This document shows, one piece after another, positions 22,710 through 36,177 of a stretch of 64,000 nucleotides of DNA. The notes beneath the pieces were generated by a model. That model was not told the origin of the DNA, did not search any database, and saw only the letters and a list, made by a program, of their open reading frames with translations. Position 1 is the first letter of the stretch; the number at the start of each line of letters is the position of its first letter. Source of the stretch: Humulus lupulus (lineage: Eukaryota; Streptophyta; Magnoliopsida; Rosales; Cannabaceae); NCBI RefSeq assembly GCF_963169125.1, contig NC_084794.1:92859018-92923017 (forward strand). Reading direction: 5' to 3'. The translations under genes and the position numbers were made by a program.

Positions 22710-24543
22710 TCAAGACTCAAGCCGAAGAGCATCGATGTTCCGTTTTCCTTCAGGGCCTTTTGTATACCATGATGACACATAATCACCATATACAACTCCC
22801 CGAAACCGAGGACAAGACTTGCTCAAAAGTTGAGGAGCAGGGGATATCTTTACTGCTTTGGCTGGATCATGGAATGTAGCAACTGAGAGTCGTGCTCGAT
22901 GGCCATTAGTTATGGCCCTATGTTGAGCGCTTTTGTACATTCCATTGGTAATTATCTGCACGCAACACTATCTGGTGTCAGGAACTAAATATATAATTGT
23001 AAACTTTATTTGCTCCAAGAAAACTTATCCATCAAAGAAATTATTCCAATGGAAGACAATAACTCCACAAGATGACCATAAAAAAATAATTTTTTTTTTT
23101 TTTTTTGTGAAAATGCTTCAATTACCAAAATTGACCTATGTTTAGGACCAAGGAAGGATGTACTTTCCATAAACCCCGAAGAAAGGGCCTGAACTAAAAA
23201 ATCAACCATAACCAACCCGGGAATTATAAGCATCTACTGGTTGCTGGAGTTTTCCAATCAGTAAACCTTTCATAAGATAGACAGATGCTAGGTACAAGAT
23301 TACAACAATAACAACTGAATATCAATAAAACCAATATATATACAAAGGTCTGGTTGCTTAGTCTTAACTCCCTCCACAAGTCTTGTCTTACCAACTTCAC
23401 GTCCATCATTCTTAGATGCCATTGGTAAACTATATCATAGACAGGGGAAAGAATCTACTAGTTCAATATATGCTCGAAAACATTCATCCAATAAGGCCCT
23501 TCCTAAATAAACTTAGGTTCACTTCCTTATTGAGGACTTTAAAATCAATAATCTGAACAAGGTTGACAGTTGATACAGAGATAAGTATTGGTATCATTAT
23601 TAAAAAGATTCAAACTCCACTTTATTCTTTCTCCTCACCTATTTTTACCCATTTTGTATCAGCAACAACACTCAGAATTTATTCATAATAATCACGTCAA
23701 TAATAGGTACAACAGTCCATATAAAGCAGAAAATACCTCAGTTTGGTCAGACAAAAGAACGAGAATGGCATCATCATCCAAAGGCTGCACCTTAACCCAT
23801 TCTCCATCTTTTAGAACCTCAAGCCCCCCAACCTCATCTTGGACCAGCAACGTAATCGCCCCAAAATCTGAATGCTCTTGCAAACCCAAAGTCAGCTCCG
23901 GCTGAGGACACGGCGGGTAATAGCTAATCGTAATATTTTGGTAGAATTCTCCGACAGCGTCTTCAATACATCTCGAAGGAAGCCCTAGGCTCTCCGAAAT
24001 CAACTCAAGCAGCTCGCTCGCCAGTAACCCCGTTTGATCGCTGTACTCTGTCACCGTCGATCGGTAATCGGCCGGAAAGTGGGGCCACCGGGAAGGGTTC
24101 CGGCGAGAGAGGGGAAGGGTGTGGTGATCAAAGTAGTCCCTCCAGTCCAAAACGGCGTCATCTCGCTCCAACATTCGGCTTCCGTAGCCCTCCGTGGCCG
24201 AGGCGGTTGGATCGCACGCGTACTGGACCTTTTCGGCGATGGGGCAATCGTTGAAGAAGGTAAGTCCCACGCGCTTCACGCGCCGGAGCAAATCGGTGGA
24301 GATTCCATGGCCGATGACGTGGAAGGCGCCCCAGCCGCTGCAGGCCCGCCCAATAGCGGTCCGGACTGAGTCTCGTCGGGCCGGGTCCAACCCGAATAGG
24401 TCGATAACTGGGATACTGCTAGGTGGAGATGAAGAGGAATGTCTAGGTCGGTGCTGGGGAGGTTGAACGTATTGGAGAGGAACTTGGGTTAGACCGGCTT
24501 GGGCAAGGCTCTGGACTCTAATGGGCTCGCCGCCAACTTCCAT
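22710..24543 (-). CDS. 2-oxoglutarate/Fe(II)-dependent dioxygenase, JOX-like (two exons)
   Basis: Likely a soluble, cytosolic oxygenase that couples oxidation of a small molecule to decarboxylation of 2-oxoglutarate. Exon 1 is 24543-23737 (269 codons) and exon 2 is 22955-22710 (81 codons plus stop). The 781-bp intron is phase 0, with donor GAG|GTATTT and acceptor TGCAG|ATAATT. The 350-aa product is of normal family length. The N-terminal DIOX_N domain has IPVIDL (residues 44-49) and WGAFHVIGHG (71-80). The Fe-binding triad is H224, D226 (LQEHSDFGAITLL) and H281 (YKSAQHRAITN), and the 2OG-binding R-x-S is R291-S293. IRVQSLAQAGLTQVPLQYV at the N-terminus and KGPEGKRNIDALRL at the C-terminus resemble jasmonate-induced oxygenases (JOX) and related DOXC proteins. 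The substrate is not certain. Serine stands where many relatives have Gly before DQ (residue 265). The start is the ATG before EVGGEP; upstream in-frame codons are low-complexity T-rich leader. No stop or frameshift. Confidence 0.93.
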
Positions 24544-25594
24544 TGTATGATTGCCCAAATCGATGATGAAAGAAGACTGGATTGGAAGAATGTAACAAAA
24601 AAAAAAAAAAAAAAAACGGAATATTTGAGCAAAAAAATAAAAACACACACAATTTATTCCTAAAAAAATTAAATTAAGATATAAAAATTTCTTCAAATTA
24701 TGCACTTTTTTCTTTATTTTATTTTTCATTAATACATACAAGTAATATAAGTATATATTAATACATTGCAAAATAAAAATAAATAAATAAATGAAATTAA
24801 CTCAATAATATTTTTTTTAAAATGTGAAAAAGTGTGTTAGGAATATTTTTTTTTTATTTTAATACTTGTTTAATTTTTATTCTCAATATTTTGTATTGGT
24901 GCAATTTCTGATTCTCTATGTTGTTCTAGGTGCAATGGGTGAAATATCAAGCATTGGTCCAATAAGGGGATCGAGGGTGGTCATGGCTCCCCTAACTTTT
25001 TTTTTCTATATATTTCTACAATGTATTTTTAAAAAAATTATTATAAATAAAAATATATATTGGCTTGCCATAAAATTAAAGAAAAATTATACAATTATAT
25101 ATTTTGTATATATATATATATATATATATTAGTATAATATTTATAAAAAAAAGCCCCTCTATGTTTTGTTCTTAGCTCCATTATTGTATTGCATCGGTCT
25201 TTGCTATATTTAAATGTTAGACTCCCACCCTTTCATTTTTTTTGGGTAATATATAAGCATGGTGTACTAGGATGATACTTTAGCTATGGCATTAACGTGA
25301 CATCTACAAGCTTTTTTAAGCCTTTTATGACAATTAAATTCAATATATGAGCATAGCATAAAATAACATCACTCCAATCACAAATGAAGCAGTGATTGCA
25401 ACATCACTACTGGTTGTATTATCCATAATAACAGAGAAAGAAAAAAAACCATTTCAATGCCCCATTCAACCTTCACAAAATGAATTTTCCACAACTCGTA
25501 TTTGGATCCATACATATTCCACACGTTCCCCTGATTATTGGAGTTCATCTAACCTTCACAAAATGGCAGCAAGAGATGTTGAATCTTATTACAT
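24544..25594. other. Upstream region of the dioxygenase gene, AT-rich
   Basis: On the gene's strand the leader has a long T tract (plus-strand A run at about 24597-24616). TATA-like sequence lies at about 24746-24757. A (TA)n microsatellite lies at about 25106-25130. No G-box (CACGTG) was seen. Confidence 0.4.
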
Positions 25595-25868
25595 ATTGGA
25601 TAGAGCTCTATTGGATGGAGTTGGGACGTTGAGGTTTTAGGTTGATGTGGAGATCAATAAGCCACTATTTTCATGCTTCCTACTCAAACGCAACAAATTA
25701 CCATTTGTTTGGATGCAATACAAATATGTACCGAAACTATGTTTCAAATGTGGTATCATTGGCCATGAATATAAACATTGTTTCCAGCACCCAACCTTCA
25801 TTCAAATAAATGTCTATGAGTGCTTTCTTATGTTTGGGGCTTGGATTAAAGTTGAAAATTTAAAATGA
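25595..25868 (+). pseudogene. LINE ORF1-like zinc-knuckle fragment
   Basis: An open stretch starting near DVEINKPLFSCFLLKRNK contains a CCHC knuckle, CFKCGIIGHEYKHC (about 25741-25782, C-X2-C-X4-H-X4-C), preceded by FVWMQYKYVPKL. This layout is typical of the DUF4283-associated zinc knuckle of plant LINE ORF1/gag-like proteins. No endonuclease or RT follows, so it is a short 5' relic. The remainder to 26415 has no readable frame. Confidence 0.6.
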
Positions 25869-26415
25869 TCCGTATTCCATACATCTAGGTCAATATGGTT
25901 TCTTAAATGGGCAGCCACAAAAGTCTTAATAGGAGGAGTCACTTAAAATAGTCATCAACCAATATCGGAAACGAGGAATCATGAACCCATCATAGGATAA
26001 TAGGGCTCATCATTTGACCACCCAACAAAGAACCCAATCATCAACATGACAAAGGTATTGGGAACAAGATGAGTTGTTGTGTGGAGAAGCATTTGAGGTG
26101 GTTCAAGTTTAAACGTCGGGTGCACCATCACCTACCGTAAATGGCAATCCTAAGACAACTATGGCTAATGCTGGAGACTTTCAAACTGAGATTATAGTAA
26201 TATTGTGAACGAAGTCCTTGAAAATCTAACTCCAAGAGTACATATGAAGGTTAATGAAATTTTGTCAAAAGCACGATATGCTTAAGTGACACAAGTAGGA
26301 GAATATGAATTTTAAGTGGATTACAAAAGCAAAGTTGCGTGGCTAGGTTAGAAGAAGGTTACTATATTTGTGACCAATGGTGGATTCATGACATTCCTTG
26401 TGTTTATGCAACTAT
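25869..26415. other. Flank between LINE scrap and copia LTR
   Basis: Likely decayed LINE sequence. Nothing that I can support. Confidence 0.35.
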
Positions 26416-28262
26416 TGTTGGAGTTTTATACCCTAATTAAAACTCAATTTCCTTTTATAATCTCATTTTATTATCAATAAAAGTATAGAAATCATTTTTT
26501 GACTTGGTCAATCACTTTGTTTACATGTTTTATTTTCATGATTATTTGTTTAATATAACATTCAATTAAATCCCGAGCATATAGTTAACCGTATTTATAG
26601 TTACGTAATCACAGTGGAATATAAATTTGATTATATGTTCAAACATAAGTTAGTCCTAAGATTAGTCAGTACACATGATTTACATTGACTTACCAATCTA
26701 CGATATAATCTACTTATACATTGTAGTGTTATGTTCTTTCCAGAACATTGGCAAAGTAGATAAGAACGGATGTATTTGTTACATCGGATTGGACCGATAT
26801 TGACAGTAGATAGGATAAGTAAACATACCATTATCATCTATTCTAGTCATATGATATAGTTGATCATAAGTCAATTCAATCTCAATTATGAGTGGTTAGT
26901 ATTCTAACTGGTTGTATTATTTGAGTTCTTTGACTTATTCGTTACCAGCTTACCCTACGGACTAGCTCATACTTACATCTTGGGAACTCAGTAATATAAT
27001 TGAGTGAGAGTGTTAATCATAGATATGAACATTTATAGCTTCTGATGAAGAAGTAAAATGATAGTTTCATTTTAGTTTGGTTCAAGCTGCTAAATGACAG
27101 AGATCTCATTTCAGTAATTAATATTAGTTTACTGAAATATCATTTACAAGAAACTAAGTGTTTTAAGGATAAAATACAATGAGGGGTGAAACGATATTTT
27201 AGTCTCATCTCATTGTAGACCATATATAGATTATTGAGTGACAATTATGATTGTAATAATGAATAATTAATAACTTATCTATATTGCTTATGGAGTGTTC
27301 TATGAATTCAAGAGTGTAATTCTAAGTCTTTAGTGGAGTCACGATGAATTGATAAGTTAGTAAATTTATTTGTTAAATTTATGATAACTTATTGGAGTTT
27401 AATTTCATAGGCTCATGGTCCCCACTGTACCTTGGATAAAATTATCTAGATAGTCTAAATTAATTGATTTAATTATCAAAGTTGACCAAGTCAAATTTGG
27501 ATAGTTTCACAGGGTTATACAATTTAGAGAAGAAAAGAGATTTTAGGGGAGATTTATTAATTAAGACAAATTTGTGTCTAAATTAATAAATAAGTTTAAA
27601 TCAAGGAATAATTAATTTGATAAGAGATTTAAATAATTATTTAATTAATTAATCAATAAAAAATAATACAGGTCTTGATTTTAAGTCCAATTGGTTTATA
27701 ATTAAATGAAAAATTTCACGGGCCTAAAGCCCATGAAAATTTCGACCTAGTGGCTGATATTATCTATTATTTTATTGATTTTTTAATTAAAATAAATGAC
27801 TTAATTGAGTCTATAAAAGGAATGCTAAGTGAGAGTTGAAATCACTGGTTTTTGTGAAGATCAAAAGATCTATTCTTGATGCTCTAGGTTTTAGATTCTC
27901 TCTACAGTATAAGTCATTTTCTAAGCCTCAATGTTCTTTTCTATTCTTCTTCTCTTTGCATCTGTCTCATTTGTTTAGAATCGCCTACTCTAGTCTAGGT
28001 GATTCTAAGGATACTTTGGAAGACTGTGAAGAAAATTAAAGATCAGTTCAGTTTCTAGGTGATATACCCTGCCATAGAAAGGATTAAAGGGTTAGAGAAA
28101 CTGAATGAATGACTAATCCATTCCACTGCATATAATGTAAGTGTTATTATCATTATTTCTGTTTAAATTCAATTGTAGAAACATGTTCCAGGTTGTCTTA
28201 TATTAATGTGTTTGATATATGATTTACATGAAAATAATTAAGATCATGTATAAGTTTTCCCA
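26416..28262 (+). repeat. Copia 5' LTR (about 1847 bp)
   Basis: It starts TGTTGGAGTTTTATACCCTA and ends near GTTTTCCCA. The limits are set by comparison with the inverted copy at 31323-36153, which is 1.84 kb once its two insertions are removed and is collinear throughout. Confidence 0.88.
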
Positions 28263-30468
28263 ATAACTAGCCTTAGAGCCTTTGGTAATCTTTATTTTCA
28301 TGCATGAACCTGGTAAAAATTGAATTATTTGATGTGTTGAATAATTGGATTGATTTCATGTTTTTTATGAAGCATATTGATTCTTATGTGGTTATTAGAA
28401 AATTTGGTTTTATTTTGTTGTGTTTTCTAGCAATTAATTTTTATAAATGCTTTATTTGATATAAAACATAGTAAAAATTATTTAGAAAATATTTTTGGGT
28501 TGAAAAATTGCACAAAATTTTATTGAATTTTTTTTCCGCTCTAGCCAAGGCCACCATTTCACTGGCCGCGACCTAAGATAAATTTTTTCTTAAAATTCGA
28601 ATTTTTAGTGTATTTTTTAATGGGTTAATACAAAAATATCAGATTATTTCTATTATTTAAAAATATTTTTTTTGAAATACAATATTTTTGTTGTTTGATC
28701 TTTTAAAAAATAGATATTTCTACAAAGATTCAAATTCAAATTTAAAAATAGGTTAGATAATTAATTTTAAATATTTTAATATATTAAAATATTATAATTA
28801 AGTTATCAGATATTAAAGATATTTTTTGAAATCTTTTATTTGAAAATAAAAATATCTGATTATTCTATGGATTTTAATATTTAAATAATTTGAAAATTTG
28901 TTGACTAGATATTTTTATAGATATTTGAATTTGTTTAACTGTTTAAGATAGTTTTTTCAAAAACAGCAAATGATATTTGTTTTAAATATTTATAACTAGT
29001 TAAATTTTTAAAAATATCCTGTTTTTCCAACCAATTAATAAAATATTTTTAAAAAAATTAGTTTAAATTGACTTTGGTTAATTGTTGATAAATCCTATTT
29101 AAATTAAATTAATATTTTTCAAAATGACCTAAACTAAGTTGATTGTTGATAAATGAAATTTAAATGAACTTTTGTTAAATGTTGATAAATTTCATTTAAA
29201 TTAACTTATTTGTTTTTGAAAAAATTTAATTAATTTGAATTTTGGATAAATTCTAGAAAATTAATTGTGGTATTTTTGTAAATGAAATAAATTGTGGTAT
29301 TCTTGCATAAATTCATAGACTTGCTCATATAGTAACATGATTAGGTCCATCTAATCATAACATGTCTGTTTATACTATATGTGATATTTTTGCAATTAGG
29401 CTTAGATGCATATAGTGGCTCATATGTTTGCTTAATATATGGATTTTGCTAAATAAAACATTCATAAAATGATAGGTTTTATTTGGGCCCATTAGAAAAT
29501 GTAAAGTTTAAATTCATTTCTTATGGGTGGTTCCACTTGTGAAGACACATTTGTTTTGCATGACTATAGTCGGTCTAATCAATTAATAAAACAAATGTTT
29601 AAATTCCTGTCTTTTGGACCTTATATGGAAGTATGAGGGTCTTAGTAGTAACAACGACATACTGGACCCAACCCTCCTCCATACAAGTCCAATTATTAAG
29701 GTCAATTTGCTTGGGTTGGATTTAATTGTATATGTTTATTATAATAGTTAAACTTAAATATTGATTAGCAACAAATTAATTTTAAATTAATTGAATTTGT
29801 TTCAATGTGACACTTTAGATTTATAGAAAATTATAGGACTTTGGTTTTAAAAATTTAATTTTACAATTTTTTGGAGAACCACGTTCATTAATTTTTAAAA
29901 ATTAATAATAATAAATATTATTTTTTAATTTATAATGAGCTTATTTTAAAAAAAAAATTATTTGATCTCCATCGTTGGTTTAACAAGGTCAATAGCTTAA
30001 TGAGGGCCTCGAGATGCTTTGATTCGTCCCCCTATAGAAGGTGTTCATTAGTTATTTTGACAAGGTTAGATTTCGAAAGATAGATAATTATAGGTAAAAT
30101 TCTACTAGACTCACTCATACAGTGACTACTAGGACTAAATCTATTGATTATCAAAACTGTGGGTCTGGCTCGTAAAATAATAGATTTCGTTTTCTTATTT
30201 TGATCGAATAGTAGGTTGTTACCATTATTAAATGAGTTTACAAATCTATTTAACTAATTATATTTTTTTGACTCTTACCAACCAGGACAACGATATCATA
30301 GAATAATTAAAAACCTAAAGAAATAAGAGATGATTATTTTGGTATATTTTTTCATATCTTGCATATTTATGGTATATGTTGTGTTATTTCTTGAAATTAG
30401 AGTGAATAGAAGATTTATTGAGCAAATATGATATATTTCTATTTTATTGATAATATGTAGTTTTAAGT
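28263..30468 (+). other. Long copia leader, AT-rich
   Basis: Non-coding interior before gag. Around 29080-29220 a motif GTTGATAAAT with TTTAAAT flanks recurs three times. No clear primer binding site: the first interior bases do not match TGGTATCAGAGC. Confidence 0.5.
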
Positions 30469-31322
30469 ATGGTTGTGTCTACTCCCATCCTTTTTCAACT
30501 TTTGATGGAGAAACTCACTGGAGAAAACTTCCTTAAGTGGAAGCAGAACATCAACATAGTGTTGATTGGTGACAACTCTAAGTTTGTCATGACTGAGGAA
30601 TCCCTAGAAGTTCCAGCTGAAGGAGCTACCAAATCTGCAAGAGACAAATATGAACATTGGCAGGTGGCCAATAACAAGACACGGTACTACATGTTCACTA
30701 GCATGGTCGACACTCTCATGAAAAAGATGGAGAATGTCGAGACGACCTACGAAATTATGGATCAGATCCAAGACATGTTTGGTGCAAAGTTTGTGCAGAC
30801 TTGTTTTGAGGCCACCAAGAAATATGCCAATGCTCAGATGGCACTGTCTCAACACGTTCGTGATCATCTCATCAAGATGACCAACTACTTTTAGGAAGCT
30901 GAACTGCATGGAGCAATTATAGATGAGGAGAATCAAGTCGACTTAATCCTCAACACTCTCTCTCCAGCTTTCCTGTCGTTCATCACCAACTATGTGATGA
31001 ATAAACTCAACTATGATCTGACGCAGCTCATGAACAAGCTTCAGACTTTCGAGTCTATCATGGGTGGACCAAGTAAGGGAGGAGAAAAGAAGACTACTAT
31101 TGCAGCTGCTGATCCAGCTAAGGCTGAAGCTAACCAAGCTTCATCTTCGAAAGCTGGAAACAAGAGGAAAGATGGACAAAACAACAACCCTAGCCCTGCA
31201 AAGGCTGCAAAGACAAGTGCACAGATGCCTAAGGGGAAGAAAAAGAAAAACAACAAAAGGTAAATGTAAGTGTTTTCACTACAAAGAGAATGGGCATTAG
31301 AAACAGGATTGCCCCAAATTTC
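30469..31322 (+). pseudogene. Copia gag with degraded zinc knuckle
   Basis: The frame starts MVVSTPILFQLLMEKL, with LTGENFLKWKQNINIVL and the gag core (DQIQDMFGAKFVQTCFEATKKY, LDH-type VRDHLIKM). A TAG at 30892-30894 interrupts it, one C-to-T step from CAG. The frame continues to 31263 and ends in a Lys/Ala-rich basic tail. A frameshift then leads into the knuckle CFHYKENGH(stop)KQDCPKF, in which the second Cys is Tyr and the usual Trp codon is TAG. Cut at 31322 by the next element. Confidence 0.82.
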
Positions 31323-31858
31323 TGTGGGAAAACTTATTCAAGATCTTGTTTATTTTCATGTAAATCATATATTAAACATATTAATATAAGAAAACCTAGA
31401 ACATGTTTCTAAAATTGAATTCATACAGAGATAATGATAAGAACACTTACATTATTGTGTAGCAGAATGATTGAGTCTTTCCTTCAGTTTTTCTAACCCT
31501 TGTATCATTTTGGTCACAGGGTATCACCAAGAAACTGAACCGTTCTTCAATTTTCTTCACATCCTTCCAAAGTATCCTTAGAATCACCTAGACTAGAGTG
31601 GGCAAATCTAAACACATGAGATAGATACAATAAGAAGAAGAATAGAAGAGAATATTGAGGCTTAGAAAACGACTTATGTTATAGAGAGAATCTAAAACCT
31701 AGAGAATCAAGAATAGATCTTCTGATTTTCTGTCAGATAGTCTTTTTGTAATATGTTTTCAACTCTCACTTAGAATTCCTTTTATAGGCTCAATTATGTT
31801 ACTTATTTAATTAAAAAATCAATAAAATAATAGCCAATTATCAACCCTAGTTTGAAAT

Positions 31859-32788
31859 TGTTATCCCCATTTCCTGCAGGGGCTTTGGGCCTTCGCCCTG
31901 GCCCACGGTCAGAGGACCAGCTCGGCATATGGGCCCGGCCCAAGGTCCCTTGGTTTGAATATTGCCCAAGGGGACTGGTACGGACCAAGGACTCTAGACT
32001 GGGCCCATTGGAGGGGTCCGGGACGTCCCTCCGGGTTCGTCCTCAGCAAGAACGGTCCAGGCGATGTCTAGAGCGCCCGGACCGTTGCAGCCTACGCGTT
32101 CCTGTCCCGGACCCTGGTATGGTCCGGGCCTATGGTAAATGGAGCAGGCCAATGGTAAACGGACTTGGATCACCTCCTCCTTGGTTGAAGGGCCAAGCGT
32201 CCAGGATCCTGAAGCCGCCTCATTTTACGTGGGCATTGTCCCCCACTTTTCGCCTGCAGAAAGGGTCGCCTCGGGATTTCTCACTGATGTGTCAGGACTG
32301 CGCAGCCAAGTACCCTGACCGGTCTTGTCTCCTGAATCAGCCTCGTGACTCGAAGTAGTCAGAGCCAAAGCACCGTTTTGTCGGGCGAGGCTTGTGTCTC
32401 AGGTCAACCAATTGGGCCTTAGCTGGTTTGAATTTCGTGTATTGTATACCTTTTTGTATTGGGCCTCCACTAGATAGGCCCCTTGTACCCATTTCTCTGA
32501 TGGGCCCGGGTCGGATCCGGCCCAGACCCGGTATTCCCCTCAGCTTATAAATATAAGCTGTAGAACAATGTAAAGAAGGAGAAAAAAAAGAAAGAAGGCA
32601 GAAACTCTGTTCAGATATAGCTAGAAAACTCCATTGTAAAAGCTTCTTCTAGCTCTAATATATAGACTCGTGGACTAAGGCTAGTTAGCGCCCCAACCAC
32701 GTAAAAACCCCGTGTCGATCTTCTACTTTCATCATTATTACCAGCTAATGTTGTTCATTAGTAGAGTTGCCGAAAATCTCGGTTAACA
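31859..32788 (+). mobile_element. Solo LTR (930 bp), Tat-like, TSD GAAAT
   Basis: Starts TGTTATCCCC, ends CGGTTAACA, with perfect GAAAT duplications at 31854-31858 and 32789-32793. It has a TATA box region GCTTATAAATATAAGCTG (about 32542). A 3' part, AGACTCGTGGACTAAGG … CCACGTAAAAACC, resembles the Tat LTR at 37829-37880. It is GC-rich compared with the host LTR. The open frame at 31852-32358 has no known motif and is treated as chance. Confidence 0.93.
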
Positions 32789-33848
32789 GAAATTATCATG
32801 AGCTTTAGGCCCGTGAAATTTCCCATTAAATTATAAGCCCAATGGACTTAGAATTAAGGCTCGTATTATTTTCTATTGATTAATTAATTAAATAATTATT
32901 TAAATCCTTTATCAAATTAATTATTTATAATTTGAACCTTGATTTAAACTTATTTATTAATTTAGACACAAATTTATCTTAAGTAATAAATCTCCCGTAA
33001 TATATCTTTTCTTCTCTAAATTGTTTAACTCTGTGAAACTATCCAAAATTGACCTGGTCAACTTTGATAATTCTAATTGATAATTAAATCAATTAATTGA
33101 GACTATCTAGATGATTTTATCCAAGGTACAGTGGGGACCATGGGCTTATGAAATCAAGCTCCAATAAGTTATCATAAATTTAATAACTTATTAATTCCTC
33201 ATGACTCCACTAAAGACTCAGAATTGCACTCTTGAATTCATAGAACGCTCTATAACCAATATAGATACGTTATTAATTATCCATTGTTACAACCATAATT
33301 GTCACTCAATCTTCTATAGACAGTCTACAATAAGATGAGACTAAAATACCATTTTACCCCTCATTGTATTTTATCCTTAAAACACTTAGTTCCTTGTAAA
33401 TGATATTTCAATAAACTAATATTAATTACTAAAATGAGATCTCTATCATTTAGCAGATTGAACCAAACTAAAAGGAAACCATCATTTTACTTTGTCATCA
33501 GAAGCTATAGATGTTCATATCTATGATTAACACTCTCACTCAATTATACTACTGAGTTCCCAAGATGTAAGTATGGGCTAGTCTGTAGGGTAAGCTAGTA
33601 ATGAACAAGTCAAATAACTCAAATAATTCTAAGAATTGAGATTGAATTGACCTATGGTCAACTTTATGATATGACTAGAATATATAATAACAGTATGTTT
33701 ACTTATCCTATCTACTGTCAATATCGGTCCAGTCCGATGTAATAAATACATATGATCTTATCTACTTTGCTAATGTTCTGGAAAGAATATAACACTGCGA
33801 TGTGTAAGTAGATCATATCGTAGATTGGCAAGTCAATGTAAATCTTGT

Positions 33849-35895
33849 TGTTAGGAACGAGTTTCCTAATACGCAGTGGAATGGTGGTGGGTTGGCCCAG
33901 TGTACAACAAAAATTTTGTAACATATTTAAACTACCTTTAAATATGCAGATCCATTAATATACATACATTAATCATAAGCAGGATTAAAGAACATACCTC
34001 TTGAGGCCTATCAAGTGTCCTTGCTATCTTTTTGTAAAATGAACGAACTTCCAATCCAAGCTGCTCTCATGTACTCACACCAACATCTTCCACAATGTTC
34101 TCTACACCTCAAAAAGTGTGTGGGCACATAGAGAATAAATGATGGTATATTTCTGATTCAACTTGATGTACTCAACACATGAGATTAAGAGAATATACCT
34201 GAGATTGGTTCTCTATCTTTTTCAGAAAGGGATAGAAAAGTATCGTTCTTTTCTTTATAGCGAATAATTAAGTATTGAGTATTCTATCTTTTTATTTTTT
34301 GATAAGTCCAACTTAAATAGAAAATAATTTTAATTTAAAAAATAAATATGTAACCAATTTACAATTTATCTTTTAATTAATCAATTATCTTATTAATGGA
34401 AATATAAAAAAACTAACTTTTGAATTTTCTATTAATTAATTAATTAAATAAATAAAAGTGAAAAATATATCATTGATTTTCTATGTAGCTCACGCCACAC
34501 ACAGTCCAGAGACTTTGTGTGTCATGTAGCTCCCTATAAATTAGGGATATGAGACTTTTCCACAATTATTTAATTATTTATTCAAACTATCTTATCAGAT
34601 AAAATCCAACAACCTGATAATTGATTCAAATTTGAATATATTATCTTTTTAACTAATTATCAAATATAATTAATTATTTAAATAAATATCAATATTTTAA
34701 ATTCAAATCCAATTTGAACTTATCAGATTATTATCTCTCCTTCAAATAAAGATATTTAATTAATTATACCAATTAATTAAAACTAATTTTAATTAATACT
34801 AATTTTGAAAAGTAAATATTAATTTTATTATAAGTTCGAAGATTATAATAATTTAATTATTTATATAATTTCGAGAATTGTACAATAATTAATTTGATAA
34901 TTACAACTAATTTGTAATTAATTAATTAATCACTATTATCACATAATTGCATTTTTGGCCCGAAGAACAAATTTCTTCTTAAATATGTCTTTTTACCATT
35001 TTACCCTTTATATTAACTCTTGCCATGAATAGTGTTGATAGGGCCGCTGTGGGAACTATGGACCTATAATTCCAAGCTCCAATAACTTTGAGATTATTAA
35101 TTAAACTCTTTAATTAAATAATCTTAATTTATTAATCTCCTGATTACTCCACTATAAATATGAGGCTGCACTATTGTAATTATAGACATTTCATTTACTG
35201 AGTACTTTATAATAATAAAACGTCCATTGATATAATCATTATATACAAATTAACCCTCTAATAATGGTTCATAATTAACCAGGAATAAAATTACCGTTTA
35301 CCCTTTTAATTATATCTTGTTTCCTTAAGTATCATTGACTTTACTAGTGAAGGTTAATTCACAACTAAATTATGAATTTGAGCTCAATAACCTTTCAGTC
35401 CCAAAAGTCAACCCTCAAGAGAACCATTATTTTATTTCTTACGAGAAGGTATAGATTCCATATTTGTATACTATGTCCCTAGCCATTTACATTAATGAGT
35501 TCCCAAAACAAAAGTTTCTAGCATGATCATCCTGACAGACCCTAACGAGTGAATCAAAGAACTCATATAACATAAACAGGATTTCATAGTAACTTTAGGA
35601 TTAAGATCTATTTGTATATGATCATCAGTTTATATATTTAATTAATACTTCCAAACGGTATTTAACTAAGTATCAATAAATATATCTGGTCCAGTTCATT
35701 TATCTCAAACACAATCCTCCCGTACCAATACGTGGTTGATATCACATATATGAACTTAGAAATTTTTCTGATATTTGCTTAATATTATCACATAATAATA
35801 TAGTCTATAAAGTATATGCATAACAAATTCAATTTATTTATTTATTTCTTAAAACAATATCTACTACATATGCTTTCAGGGCATAATTCTCAACA
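33849..35895 (-). mobile_element. Solo LTR (2047 bp), copia-like, TSD CTTGT
   Basis: On the minus strand it starts TGTTGAGAATTATGCCCTGA and ends ACTCGTTCCTAACA. Perfect CTTGT duplications lie at 33844-33848 and 35896-35900, with the host LTR collinear on both sides. No coding sequence inside. Very AT-rich. Confidence 0.92.
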
Positions 35896-36153
35896 CTTGT
35901 GCACTGACTAATCTTAAGACTAACTTATTTTGAACATATAACATATTTATATTCCACTGTGATTACGTCACTATAAATATGATTAGCTATATGCTCGAGA
36001 TTTAATAAAAGTTTATATTAAACAAATAATCATGAAAATAAAACATGTGAGCAAAGTGATTGACCAAGTCAAAAAATAATTTATATTATTTTATTGATAA
36101 TAAAATGAGATTACAAAGAAACTGGGTTTTAATTAGGGCATAAAACCCCAACA

Positions 36154-36164
36154 AACTCCCACTT
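36154..36164 (-). promoter_or_regulatory. Copia polypurine tract
   Basis: The minus strand reads AAGTGGGAGTT directly before the LTR start TGTTGGGG. Confidence 0.78.
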
Positions 36165-36177
36165 GCACTAATTGAAA

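Larger units (their letters stand above)
26416..31322 (+). mobile_element. Copia element, 5' LTR and gag only
   Basis: 5' LTR 26416-28262, a ~2.2-kb leader, then gag at 30469-31316. At 31323 it is cut by the exact LTR end of an opposite-strand copy of the same family. Its pol is not seen in the window. Confidence 0.85.
31323..36153 (-). repeat. Copia 3' LTR carrying two later insertions
   Basis: The minus strand starts TGTTGGGGTTTTATGCCC at 36153 and ends TTTTCCCACA at 31323. Without the two insertions and their duplications it is 1844 bp, matching the 1847 bp of the plus copy. Confidence 0.88.

Noticed and set aside
31852..32358. 168-aa open frame
   Set aside because: It lies wholly in a GC-rich solo LTR with no start context or known motif; codons look random.
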